Shown here: positions 27,349-35,282 of the stretch, piece by piece | Numbering within the stretch: position 1 is the stretch's first letter | How the letters are laid out: the number at the start of each line of letters is the position of its first letter | Assembly: GCF_004114535.1 (NCBI RefSeq) | Contig: NZ_LBJC01000018.1 | Span: 1 to 64,000 of the forward strand | DNA: 64,000 nt | Direction of reading: 5' to 3' | Origin: Bradyrhizobium nanningense | Lineage (GTDB): Bacteria > Pseudomonadota > Alphaproteobacteria > Rhizobiales > Xanthobacteraceae | Made by a program: the position numbers and the translations under genes | The notes under the pieces: generated by a model | Database searches by the model: none | Told to the model about the DNA's origin: nothing | Seen by the model: only the letters and a program-made list of their open reading frames with translations

Positions 27349-27960
27349 ATGCAACGGTTCGTTTGCGAGCAAAATATCGTTCATTTCGAGCGGCTGCTCC
27401 AGGAAGCGACCGATCCGACGGTCCAGAACACCGTGCGGGGACTATTGGCATCGGCGAAGCGCGAATTGGCGCTGCTGAACTCCGCGGCCTCAGGCGCCGA
27501 CACGACGCCGTTTGAACAGCGCCGGCGGCAGCACGGTGACGCCGGCACGATCCGGCGGCAATTCCAGGGCGAATTCGATGCCTCGCCGCATCCTTATATG
27601 CTGCTGGACCCGGGGCCGGGCCTCGTCATCGTCGACATCAACGACGCCTATGCCGCGGCGACCTTGACCGGCCGGGCCGACATCGTCGGCCGGTCGCTGT
27701 TCGAGATATTCCCTGACAATCCCAACGATCCGCTCGCCGATGGCGTCAGCAATCTCTACGGCAGCCTGAGGATCGTCAGCGAAACGGGGCAGGCGCACGC
27801 CATGGCGATCCAGCGCTACGACATCCGGGATCCCGGCGGGGTCTTCGTCGAGCGCCATTGGCAGCCGATCAACTCGCCGATCCACGACGCGGCGGGCCAT
27901 CTGGTTTACCTGCTGCACCACGTCGAGGACGTTACGGCTCAGGTCGCGGTGCGGGCGTAA
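27349..27960 (+). CDS. Stand-alone PAS-domain protein
   Basis: 203 residues. An N-terminal helix pair (QNIVHFERLLQEATDPTVQNTVRGLLASAKREL, ~8-42) typical of rhizobial PAS kinases is followed by one PAS domain (~68-200): 'FDASPHPYMLLDPGPGLVIVDINDAYAAATL...GRSLFEIFPDNPNDP' and 'RHWQPINSPIHDAAGHLVYLLHHVEDVT'. No kinase, GGDEF or DNA-binding module follows, so it would signal through protein contact or is a sensor that lost its output. The ATG at 27349 follows GAGGTGGG. The 27060-27348 gap upstream shows no other feature. Confidence 0.82.
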   Translation: MQRFVCEQNIVHFERLLQEATDPTVQNTVRGLLASAKRELALLNSAASGADTTPFEQRRRQHGDAGTIRRQFQGEFDASPHPYMLLDPGPGLVIVDINDAYAAATLTGRADIVGRSLFEIFPDNPNDPLADGVSNLYGSLRIVSETGQAHAMAIQRYDIRDPGGVFVERHWQPINSPIHDAAGHLVYLLHHVEDVTAQVAVRA

Positions 27961-27968
27961 ACGACCCG

Positions 27969-28139
27969 TCAGCCGCGACGCTCGCCCAGCAGCTTGCCGC
28001 TGGCCCGGTCGATCAAATGCAGCCGCGTGCAGGCCGGACAGGACACCGACTCATGCGTGCGGTCGGTCGGCTCGTCGCCGAGCCGATGCTGCACGTTCAT
28101 GCCGGTCTGCGGGCATTTGAAGACGATCTGGCGGTCCAT
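27969..28139 (-). CDS. Small zinc-ribbon-like protein (56 aa)
   Basis: A short minus-strand ORF reading 'MDRQIVFKCPQTGMNVQHRL...' and ending '...RASGKLLGERRG'. It contains 'KCPQTG' and 'SCPACTRLH': a Cys near residue 9 and a CPxC knuckle near residues 34-37, plus nearby His residues, as in single zinc-ribbon proteins. The length is 56 aa with a clean stop. Small proteins of this kind are common in Bradyrhizobium-type genomes. Role unknown; metal or nucleic-acid binding is possible. It sits in the gap between the PAS gene and the propeller gene and is easily missed because of its size. Confidence 0.7.
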   Translation of the reverse strand: MDRQIVFKCPQTGMNVQHRLGDEPTDRTHESVSCPACTRLHLIDRASGKLLGERRG

Positions 28140-28211
28140 GACCGATCATATGACGACAAGGTGCGCCTTCCGAAATTACGGATGTTTACGTAGGTCGTTG
28201 GGGGCGCCTCC

Positions 28212-29339
28212 TCACGGCAGGGTCAGGAACTCCACCCAGTTCGGCTTCTTGCCGGTGGGGTAGGATTTCAGCTTGGCCAGCGCGCCGCTGCTCTGGTCGA
28301 TCGCATAGATCGTCATGCTGTCGGAGAGCTCGCCGACCGCGGCGAGGTAGCGGCCGGAGAGATCGATGTGGAAGCCGCGCGGCTGCTTCTCGGTCGGCAC
28401 GCTGCCGATCGTGGTCAGCTTGCCGCTTGATCCGTCGATCTTGTAGGCGGTGAGCGTGCTGGTGGTGCGCTCGGAGGCGTAGAGGAAGCGGCCGTCCGGG
28501 GTGATGTGGATGTCGGCGGCCCACGGTTTGCCGGAAAAGCCCTCGGGCAGCGCGGTGGTGCGCTGGATCTCGTCCCATGCGCCGCTCTTGGCTTCAAAGG
28601 TGAATGCCGCGACGTCGCCATTCAGCTCGTGCAGGAGATAGACGAACTTGCCGCCCGGGTGGAACACGAAGTGCCGCGGCCCCGATTTCTCCGGCACCTT
28701 GTGGGCCGGCAGATCGCTCGGCGTCAACGTGCCGGTCGTGGCATCGAACGCGAAGGCCAGCACCTGGTCGGAGCCGAGATTGGTCGCGAACACGAAGCGG
28801 TTGTCGGGCGAGGGCAGGAAAGCGTGCGCGTTCAGCCCGGTCGGGATCACTTGCTTCGGTTCGCCGGCGACGCCGTTGGCGTTCAATGGATTCAGCGCGA
28901 CCTTGTTGCCGCCATAGGAGGCGCTGAACAGGAACTTGCCGCTGCGGTCGACGGCGATGTTGGCCATGCTGTCGGCCAGCGGTCCGTTGCCGATCGGGCT
29001 GAGCTGACCGTTCCGGGGATCGATCGCAAAGCTTACGGCGAGGTATGGCTGCGAGCGGACACCGGCGATCAGCACGCGATGGTCGGGCGTGATCGCGAGC
29101 GGCGTCGAGGAGCCGGGCTTGTCGACGCCCTTGAAGGCGGCCGTCTGCACCGGAATCATCTCGCCGCTCTCGGTCATCTTGAACACGCTGATGTCGTTGC
29201 TGTCGGCGTTGCCGACATAGGCGAAGGTTTCGGCCATGCCGGCTTGGACTCCAGAAACGAGAGTGAGGACAGCGAACAGGGTGGTGACGATCGCAGCGCG
29301 TGGCGTCCTGGATGCGATGCACCGGGTCGAACTCAACAT
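28212..29339 (-). CDS. Exported lactonase-family seven-bladed beta-propeller protein
   Basis: 375 residues from the ATG at 29339, preceded by AGGAGGAGCCC. The signal peptide ends near AGMAETFAY. The mature part is the 6-phosphogluconolactonase (YbhE/Pgl)-like propeller: repeated 'YVGNADSNDISVFKM', 'PDHRVLIAG', 'SPDNRFVFATNLGSDQVLAF', 'HPGGKFVYLLHELNGDVAAFTF', 'TPDGRFLYASERTTSTLTAYKID'. The signal peptide argues against the cytosolic pentose-phosphate role and for a periplasmic lactonase or binding propeller. Active-site residues cannot be assigned with confidence. Confidence 0.83.
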   Translation of the reverse strand: MLSSTRCIASRTPRAAIVTTLFAVLTLVSGVQAGMAETFAYVGNADSNDISVFKMTESGEMIPVQTAAFKGVDKPGSSTPLAITPDHRVLIAGVRSQPYLAVSFAIDPRNGQLSPIGNGPLADSMANIAVDRSGKFLFSASYGGNKVALNPLNANGVAGEPKQVIPTGLNAHAFLPSPDNRFVFATNLGSDQVLAFAFDATTGTLTPSDLPAHKVPEKSGPRHFVFHPGGKFVYLLHELNGDVAAFTFEAKSGAWDEIQRTTALPEGFSGKPWAADIHITPDGRFLYASERTTSTLTAYKIDGSSGKLTTIGSVPTEKQPRGFHIDLSGRYLAAVGELSDSMTIYAIDQSSGALAKLKSYPTGKKPNWVEFLTLP

Positions 29340-29466
29340 GGGCTCCTCCTGAAGGCCGCGTCGCGGCATTGTCGTTTTGCCCATGAGGATAGCGGGCCGC
29401 GCATCGCCGCACCAAATTCGAATTGAGATTGATCGATGCCGAAATCGTATCGGTCGCCGCAGACGG

Positions 29467-29598
29467 CTACCGCACCGCCGCCGTGCGCGAGGGCAGATGC
29501 GTGCCGGACGGATGCGCCGGCGGTCCGAGCACGGTCCAGACGCCGACTGCAACCAGCGCGGATGTCAGGATGGTCCAGGCAATGAGCCGTTTCCGCAT
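29467..29598 (-). CDS. Possible 43-aa single-pass membrane peptide
   Basis: Reads 'MRKRLIAWTILTSALVAVGV...' with positive charges before a hydrophobic helix and a polar tail. Part of a longer open frame to 29889 whose upstream portion looks non-coding. No strong ribosome-binding site is visible. Kept because of the charge-then-hydrophobic layout; it may be spurious. Confidence 0.35.
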   Translation of the reverse strand: MRKRLIAWTILTSALVAVGVWTVLGPPAHPSGTHLPSRTAAVR

Positions 29599-29739
29599 CT
29601 GGTCGAATCCGCCTGCGTGATGAAAGTTCGGGCACTCCCGATCGTGCGCTGCAAACCGCGGCAATCCTATGAACTCGTTCACAGCCCGAAATTGGCCGGC
29701 GCGATGCGAACCAAAGCCGCGCCAGCGCATTGAACCGGC

Positions 29740-29916
29740 ATGCCCCGCGAAAACGATCTCGAAGGCAAGCCCGACATGGGGGGCAAGCATGGCGGTCAGG
29801 CCGGCCTCCCCAAGTCGCCGCCGCGTCCGCGCGACGGCGAGCGCGATGAGGACGTCGTGGCAAAGCGCCACACCGGCCAAACCGATCATGCGCCGCCGCC
29901 GACCAAATTAAAATAG
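29740..29916 (+). CDS. Possible 58-aa hydrophilic disordered protein
   Basis: Reads 'MPRENDLEGKPDMGGKHGGQ...' and ends '...PPPTKLK'. It is rich in Gly, Lys, Arg, Asp and Pro with no hydrophobic core, like small stress-type hydrophilic proteins. The ribosome-binding site is weak. The antisense frame is also open. Moderate-to-low confidence; it and the next small ORF are on the same strand 33 bp apart. Confidence 0.4.
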   Translation: MPRENDLEGKPDMGGKHGGQAGLPKSPPRPRDGERDEDVVAKRHTGQTDHAPPPTKLK

Positions 29917-29949
29917 TTCGCAGGTCGCGCCGCAATTGGAGGCTGGCTC

Positions 29950-30072
29950 GTGTTTTGGATCTATTGGGACACCGCCTGGTCGCTGATCATCAGCGGCATC
30001 TGGGTCGCCACCATTGTCAGCCACCCCGATGCGGAGTTCGTCGAAGTGCAGGCCGCCAGACGGTCGATGTGA
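29950..30072 (+). CDS. Possible 40-aa membrane peptide
   Basis: GTG start with TTGGAGGCTGGCTC upstream, a good ribosome-binding site. It reads 'MFWIYWDTAWSLIISGIWVA...', an aromatic-rich hydrophobic segment, then a polar tail ending 'AARRSM'. Could be a small inner-membrane protein. The 207 bp that follow (30073-30280) show nothing I can support. Confidence 0.4.
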   Translation: MFWIYWDTAWSLIISGIWVATIVSHPDAEFVEVQAARRSM

Positions 30073-30280
30073 ACCGCCACATCTGTCGGAGCGTTGTCTG
30101 CCCGATCGCGGCTTCGCCTCACCGGTGAAGTTCGCGGTCCGAGGTCCGGTCTGGATTCGCCTCCGTTTCCGGGCCTCGTCCTGCCCGCCGCTCCGGATCA
30201 CTGCATCGCGGCCGGGCAGAAGAGCGCTGCTCGCGAGGGACGTTCGGACCTCGCTGACGCAAGTCCTGCCGACCAGCGCG

Positions 30281-32941
30281 TCAAGCCGCCGCCTGCGCCG
30301 CCAAGAGCTGCTTCAGCTTCGCCGCCGGTACCGCCGGGCTGAACAGCCAGCCCTGCATCTGGCTGCAGCCGAGCTGGCGCAACACTTCGCGCTGAGCCTC
30401 GGTCTCGACGCCTTCGGCGGTCGTCGCCATGTGGCGGGCGGCGGCCATGTGCACCACGGCCTGCACGATCGGCGAGGAATCCTCGGGTTCGCCGATGTCG
30501 CTGATGAAGCTGCGGTCGATCTTGATCTTGTCGAATGGGAAGCGGTGCAGATAGCTCAGCGACGAATAGCCGGTGCCGAAATCGTCGAGGGCGATGCGCA
30601 CCCCGAGCTCGCGCAGCTGCTGCAGGATCGTCAGCGCCTCCTCGTCGTCCCGGATCAGGACGGTCTCGGTGATCTCGAGCTCGAGCCGTCCGGGCGCGAG
30701 GCCTGATTCGGCGAGGGCCGCGGCGACCTTCAGCGCCAGCGTCCGCGAGCGGAACTGCACCGGCGAGACGTTGACTGCGATGTGAATCTGGCCGGGCCAG
30801 GAGGCGGCCTCAACGCAGGCCTGCCTCAAGACCCATTCACCGATCTCGCCGATCAGCCCGGTGTCTTCCGCCACCGGAATGAAGTCCGCCGGCGAAATCA
30901 TGCCGCGCTCCGGATGGCGCCAGCGCAACAGCGCCTCGCAGCCGGTCACGACATTGGCGGCGAGATCGACCAGCGGCTGGTAGTGCACCTCGAACTCGCC
31001 GCGGAAGAGCGCCTGGCGCAGATCGAGCTCGAGCTGCCGGCGCTGCTTCGCCTTGGCGTCGTATTCGGGCGCGAAAACACGCCAGGTGCGGCGTCCCTCC
31101 GACTTCGCTGCATACATCGCAAGATCGGCGCGCTTGAGCAGGTCGTCGAGATTGTCGCCGTGGTCGGGCGCGATCGCGATGCCGATGCTGGCGTCGGTCG
31201 GGATCTCCTGGCCCTTGCAATCCACCGGCGCGCGCAACGCCTTGAGGATGTTCTCTGCCAGCGCCGTCAGCTCGGCTTGGTCGCTGGTGCCGGCCTTGAT
31301 GATGGCGAATTCGTCGCCGCCCAGCCGTGCGACCATGTCGTTGCCGCTGACGCAGGCGCGCAGGCGGTTGGCGACCTGGCGGAGCAGCTCGTCGCCGACC
31401 TCGTGTCCGTGTGAATCGTTGACGCCCTTGAACTCGTCGACGTCGATATAAAGGATGGCGAACGGCTTGTCCTCGCTGAGCGCGGCAATGCGCCGCTCCA
31501 GATGCCCGCGCATCAAGACGCGGTTGGGCAGGTCGGTCAAGGCGTCGTAATGCGCCATATGGGCGATGCGCTCGTCGGCGCGGATGCGGGCAGTGACATC
31601 CTCGTGGGTCGCGAGCCAGCCACCGGCGGCGGCTGGCTGGTTCTTGACCTCGATCAGACGGCCGTCCGCGGTCTCCACGATGGCGGTCTGGGTACGCCCG
31701 ACATTGCTCAGGATGTCCTCGCAATAGGATGCCACGTCGCCATGGAACGAGCCGGTATCATGGCGATGCTGGATCACGTCGCGGAACGAGGCGCCGGGCT
31801 TCACCACATCAGCGGACAGGCCGTACATCTCGATGTAGCGCCGGTTGCAGACGATCAGCCGCTCGTCCTGGTCGAACATCAAGAGCCCTTGCGTCATCGT
31901 GTTCATCGCGGTGTCGAGCCGCTGCTTCTCGAGCGAGAGCCGGTGCGTCACCTGGCGGAAGATCAGGAACAGCGTGAGCACCAGGAGGCTGATCGACAGC
32001 ACGGCGATGGTGACGAAGAATTTCGTTTGCGTGCGCCAGGTCGCGAGCGTCGCGTCCAGCGACTTGGTCGCGACCACGACCAGCGGCTCGCCGGCGAGCA
32101 GGCGCGAGGCCACGATGCGGTCCTTGCCGTCGATCGGGCTTGCGAGCTGCGTGGAGACGAAGCTGCGCTCGAACACCGCCATCTGCTCCGGCGTGCCCTT
32201 GCGAAAGTTCTGCCCGATCATCGCATCGACACGCGGAATGCGCGCGAGCAATTGTCCGTTCTGGTGGTGCATGGCGATCGAGGATTCCTCGCCGAGCCCG
32301 CTCGAGGCGAAGAAGGATTCGAGCTGCTCGGGCGCGATCGCGCGCGAGACCAGCCCGAGGAATTCGCCGTGCGGGCCGGAGACGCGCCGCGCGAACACGA
32401 TCGCCGGTCCGTTGCCGAGCCGGCCGGGCACGACCTCCACCTCCTCCTGCGCGGCCGGATCGTTCTCGAGGCGGTTGAAATAGCCGCGGTCGGCGATCGA
32501 GATGTCGGCGACCGGCCATTGCCGCGACGAGTTGATCAGCATGCCCCTGGAATCGAACACATTGGCGCCGGCGACGTCGGTCCAGCCGCTGGCTTTCGCG
32601 CGCAGCACCTCGTGCTCGGCCAGCGTGCCCATCTCACTGCGGAACATCTCGGCGGATTCGATGCCGCGGCTCTCGAGCTCGGCGATGATGCTCTTCTGGA
32701 GCACCGCAAAATCCTCGAACTCGCGGTCGAAATGCCGGGCCAGCAGGCGCACGGAGTTTTCAAGGCTGTCGCGGCCGCTCTCGATCGCATTCTGCCGGAA
32801 GCGGTCGACGGTGAGCGCGGTGCCGACGGCCGTCGCGGCCATCAGCACGAAGCCGCCGACGATCAGCCACGTCAACGGCGCCCCGCGCCAACGGCGGAGC
32901 AACGCGCGGTGTCGCGCGGTCCATCGGATCGATGCGCCCAT
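30281..32941 (-). CDS. dCACHE-PAS-GGDEF-EAL cyclic-di-GMP signalling protein
   Basis: 886 residues from the ATG at 32941 (GGGAGGGCTGG upstream). TM1 ~21-43, a periplasmic double-CACHE-like region, TM2 ~305-330, a PAS domain (~345-455), GGDEF at 541-545 in 'VARLGGDEFAIIKAG', and an EAL domain with E669 in 'EALLRW', plus 'DDFGTGYSSLSYLHRFPFDKIKID'. Both active sites look intact. The allosteric I-site is not, since 'SGNDMVARLGGDEF' lacks the Arg of RxxD. It can in principle make and break c-di-GMP in response to an external ligand. Monocistronic. Confidence 0.92.
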   Translation of the reverse strand: MGASIRWTARHRALLRRWRGAPLTWLIVGGFVLMAATAVGTALTVDRFRQNAIESGRDSLENSVRLLARHFDREFEDFAVLQKSIIAELESRGIESAEMFRSEMGTLAEHEVLRAKASGWTDVAGANVFDSRGMLINSSRQWPVADISIADRGYFNRLENDPAAQEEVEVVPGRLGNGPAIVFARRVSGPHGEFLGLVSRAIAPEQLESFFASSGLGEESSIAMHHQNGQLLARIPRVDAMIGQNFRKGTPEQMAVFERSFVSTQLASPIDGKDRIVASRLLAGEPLVVVATKSLDATLATWRTQTKFFVTIAVLSISLLVLTLFLIFRQVTHRLSLEKQRLDTAMNTMTQGLLMFDQDERLIVCNRRYIEMYGLSADVVKPGASFRDVIQHRHDTGSFHGDVASYCEDILSNVGRTQTAIVETADGRLIEVKNQPAAAGGWLATHEDVTARIRADERIAHMAHYDALTDLPNRVLMRGHLERRIAALSEDKPFAILYIDVDEFKGVNDSHGHEVGDELLRQVANRLRACVSGNDMVARLGGDEFAIIKAGTSDQAELTALAENILKALRAPVDCKGQEIPTDASIGIAIAPDHGDNLDDLLKRADLAMYAAKSEGRRTWRVFAPEYDAKAKQRRQLELDLRQALFRGEFEVHYQPLVDLAANVVTGCEALLRWRHPERGMISPADFIPVAEDTGLIGEIGEWVLRQACVEAASWPGQIHIAVNVSPVQFRSRTLALKVAAALAESGLAPGRLELEITETVLIRDDEEALTILQQLRELGVRIALDDFGTGYSSLSYLHRFPFDKIKIDRSFISDIGEPEDSSPIVQAVVHMAAARHMATTAEGVETEAQREVLRQLGCSQMQGWLFSPAVPAAKLKQLLAAQAAA

Positions 32942-33080
32942 CCAGCCCTCCCTGGGATGCAAGATGCGGCAAAACCGACAAGACCCGGTTACCAGTGAAG
33001 GTTAGGGAAAGATGAATCGGAACGGAATAAGGAGATTGGTTTCCCAACCGAAGTCGTTAGGCGGACTGACGCTTCCTCAA

Positions 33081-33166
33081 CGTCATGGCCGGGCTTGTCC
33101 CGGCCAACCACGTCTCTCTCCGCGCTGCAAAGAACGTGGATGCCCGGGACAAGCCCGGGCATGACG
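33081..33166. repeat. 86-bp palindromic intergenic element
   Basis: A 21-bp arm at 33081-33101 (starts CGTCATGGCCGGGCTTG) pairs with 33146-33166 with one mismatch; CCACGT/ACGTGG pairs inside. It sits between two minus-strand genes and may end the 33189-33884 transcript. The motif GTCATGGCCGGGCTTGTCCC is a familiar dispersed repeat in Bradyrhizobium-type genomes. Confidence 0.7.
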
Positions 33167-33188
33167 ATCTCGTGCAGGCAGTGAAATC

Positions 33189-33884
33189 TCACCGCCTGAT
33201 CTCCCATTTTAGCGCTTCCGCGTTGCCCTTGGCGAACATCTTGGGCACGTCGAAGGTCCCGGTCTTGAGGTCGTAGCGGCACTGCCAGTTGGCGAGACCC
33301 TTCGCCGCGACATTCTTCGGATGCTTGTCCATTTCGCCCGACAGCGAGATCAGGAGATAGCGGTTGTCGGGCCAGTCGACGCCGAGCCAGCGATAGGCAT
33401 CCTCGGTGCCTTGCATCAGATTGGCCGAGATGTGGTAGTCGAGCTTCATGTTCCCAGTGTCGGGGCGGCTGTGGAAATAGGCCCAGGCGAGGTCGCTGAG
33501 CGACTTCTTCGTCGCGTTCACGAAGGCGCCGTTCTCGAAATGATAGAGAAACAGATCCTGCTCGCCCGAGCCGGTCTTCTGCATCCGCACCAGCCATTGC
33601 GAGTCGCTGGTGAAGCGGAAGCCGGCGCCATAGCCTTGTTCCGGCTTCAGCTCCGTCATCTGGTCGCCGCGTCGCGCCCAGACCTGCCATTTGACGCCGA
33701 AAAGATCTTCGCTGTCCTTCATGTACTGCTCGAGCTTGGTGGCGCCGTCGGGCGAGGTGAAGGCGAGGTCGGCGTTGTCGGTGAGGACGAAGCCCGGCGG
33801 CGGGCCGGAGGCCGCCAGTGCGGGGGAAGCGGCGAGCGTCAGGGCAAGCGCCAGCCATTGGGCAGTGCGAAAAGATGGGGTCAT
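33189..33884 (-). CDS. Exported protein of unknown function
   Basis: 231 residues from the ATG at 33884; a longer frame upstream adds unrelated sequence without a start site. Signal peptide 'MTPSFRTAQWLALALTLAASPALAASG'. The mature part is aromatic-rich and compact (FRFTSDSQWLVRMQKTGSG, YHISANLMQGTEDAYRWLGVDWPDNRYLLISLSG), consistent with a small periplasmic beta protein, but I recognise no family or active site. It diverges from the LysM gene, 179 bp away. Confidence 0.7.
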   Translation of the reverse strand: MTPSFRTAQWLALALTLAASPALAASGPPPGFVLTDNADLAFTSPDGATKLEQYMKDSEDLFGVKWQVWARRGDQMTELKPEQGYGAGFRFTSDSQWLVRMQKTGSGEQDLFLYHFENGAFVNATKKSLSDLAWAYFHSRPDTGNMKLDYHISANLMQGTEDAYRWLGVDWPDNRYLLISLSGEMDKHPKNVAAKGLANWQCRYDLKTGTFDVPKMFAKGNAEALKWEIRR

Positions 33885-34063
33885 CGGAAATCCAAAAATA
33901 TCGCCGCGGCGCGGCCTCGCTGATTTGACGCCGAAGGGGCGGCGCCGGTTCATCCGCGGTGCCTTGGAACGATCGGCGATCATCCCTTCGACCGACTTGC
34001 TGCCGCAGCCAAATCGGCGCACCTTGCCGGCCTCGGTTGATTTGCCATCCAAGGTTTTTTCCG

Positions 34064-35131
34064 ATGATCACCGCATCCAAGGCCTTCATTGCTCTTTGCC
34101 TGCTGGCGCTGGTCGGTACGGCGCTGGTGATCGGCCCGACCGAGCTGCGCCGCCTGCTGCCGGACGGAACCAAGACCGCAATCGCCGCCAAGCCGGAGGC
34201 CAAAGTCGAGGCCAAGGCCGACCTCAAGGCCGACCTCAAGCCCGAGCCGAAACCCGAAGAGCCGAAACCGGACCAGCCAAAGCTGGCCGCCGGCGCGCCG
34301 CCGACGCCTGCGCCTGAACCGGCGCCGGCGGTGGTCCCGGCGCCCGAGCCCAAGCCCGAGCCCAAGGCAGCCACGCTGGCCGAGACCCAGAAGCAGGCCG
34401 CGGCGCTGCCCGAGCTCGCGCCGGTCAAGCCGCCGCCGGCAGTCGCGGACACCGGCCCCCGTTTCGACGTGGCCCGCGTCGGCGATCACGGCGAGGCGGC
34501 GGTGATCGCGGGCCAGGCCGCGCCGGGTGCCAAGGTCGAGCTGCTGCGCGACGGCAAGCCGCTCGATACGGTGATTGCGGACGCCTCGGGCCAGTTCGTG
34601 ATGACCCCGCCGCAGCTTCCCGCCGGCTCCTATGAATTGACGCTGCGGGCGAAGGCGCCGGACGGCACGGTCACTCAGTCCAACCGGACCATGCCGGTGA
34701 CCATCGCCGAGACGCCGCCGCCGCCCGCGCGCCCGGCCCCGGTCGCAAAGCAGGAGACCAGGCCGGAGCCGAAGCAGGCCGAGAAGGTCGATGTCAAATC
34801 GGACGTCGTGGCCGCCCTGCCGTCGGCCTCGCCGCGTCTGGCGTCGGTGCCCGACAGGCAAGCCGCCCGGAAACCCAAGGTCATGGCGCGGGCACCCGCC
34901 GCCACGACCATTGCATCGGCCTCGCCGGCCGACGCGCTTCACGCCGCACCGGCGGAAGCCGGCGGCAGCCGGGTGATCTCCCGCGGCGACAGCCTGTGGG
35001 CGCTCAGCCGGCTCGCCTACGGCGACGGCGCCCGCTACGCCGTCATCTTCAACGCCAACCGCAACAAGATCCACAATCCCAATCTGATCTATCCCGGCCA
35101 GACTTTTGTGATGCCGCAAAAAGCGGAGTGA
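34064..35131 (+). CDS. LysM-domain protein with KPE-rich linker and Ig-like module
   Basis: 355 residues. An N-terminal membrane segment or uncleaved signal (FIALCLLALVGTALVIG) is followed by a charged Lys/Pro/Glu/Ala linker (~35-130: repeated KPEAKVEAKADLKADLK-like units), a small Ig-like module (~145-215: 'VIAGQAAPGAKVELLRDGKPLDT'), a second Pro/Ala linker, and a C-terminal LysM (~305-352: 'VISRGDSLWALSRLAYGDGARY' ... 'IHNPNLIYPGQTFVMP'). This is the layout of peptidoglycan-binding proteins tethered to the inner membrane across the periplasm. The ATG at 34064 is chosen because the hydrophobic segment follows directly. Confidence 0.85.
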   Translation: MITASKAFIALCLLALVGTALVIGPTELRRLLPDGTKTAIAAKPEAKVEAKADLKADLKPEPKPEEPKPDQPKLAAGAPPTPAPEPAPAVVPAPEPKPEPKAATLAETQKQAAALPELAPVKPPPAVADTGPRFDVARVGDHGEAAVIAGQAAPGAKVELLRDGKPLDTVIADASGQFVMTPPQLPAGSYELTLRAKAPDGTVTQSNRTMPVTIAETPPPPARPAPVAKQETRPEPKQAEKVDVKSDVVAALPSASPRLASVPDRQAARKPKVMARAPAATTIASASPADALHAAPAEAGGSRVISRGDSLWALSRLAYGDGARYAVIFNANRNKIHNPNLIYPGQTFVMPQKAE

Positions 35132-35282
35132 GGGGGCGGTCTTTCCGCTCCCTTTCCCCGCCTGCGCAGGACGATCTCTTACGAGTTCGTCCGCGACGCT
35201 TTGCCCTGTGTCCCCCGGGAACAATTGGTTCCCTCGCGCGTCATGTTCCTGCGACGCAGTGCGCGCTTGGGAGGAGGCCGAA

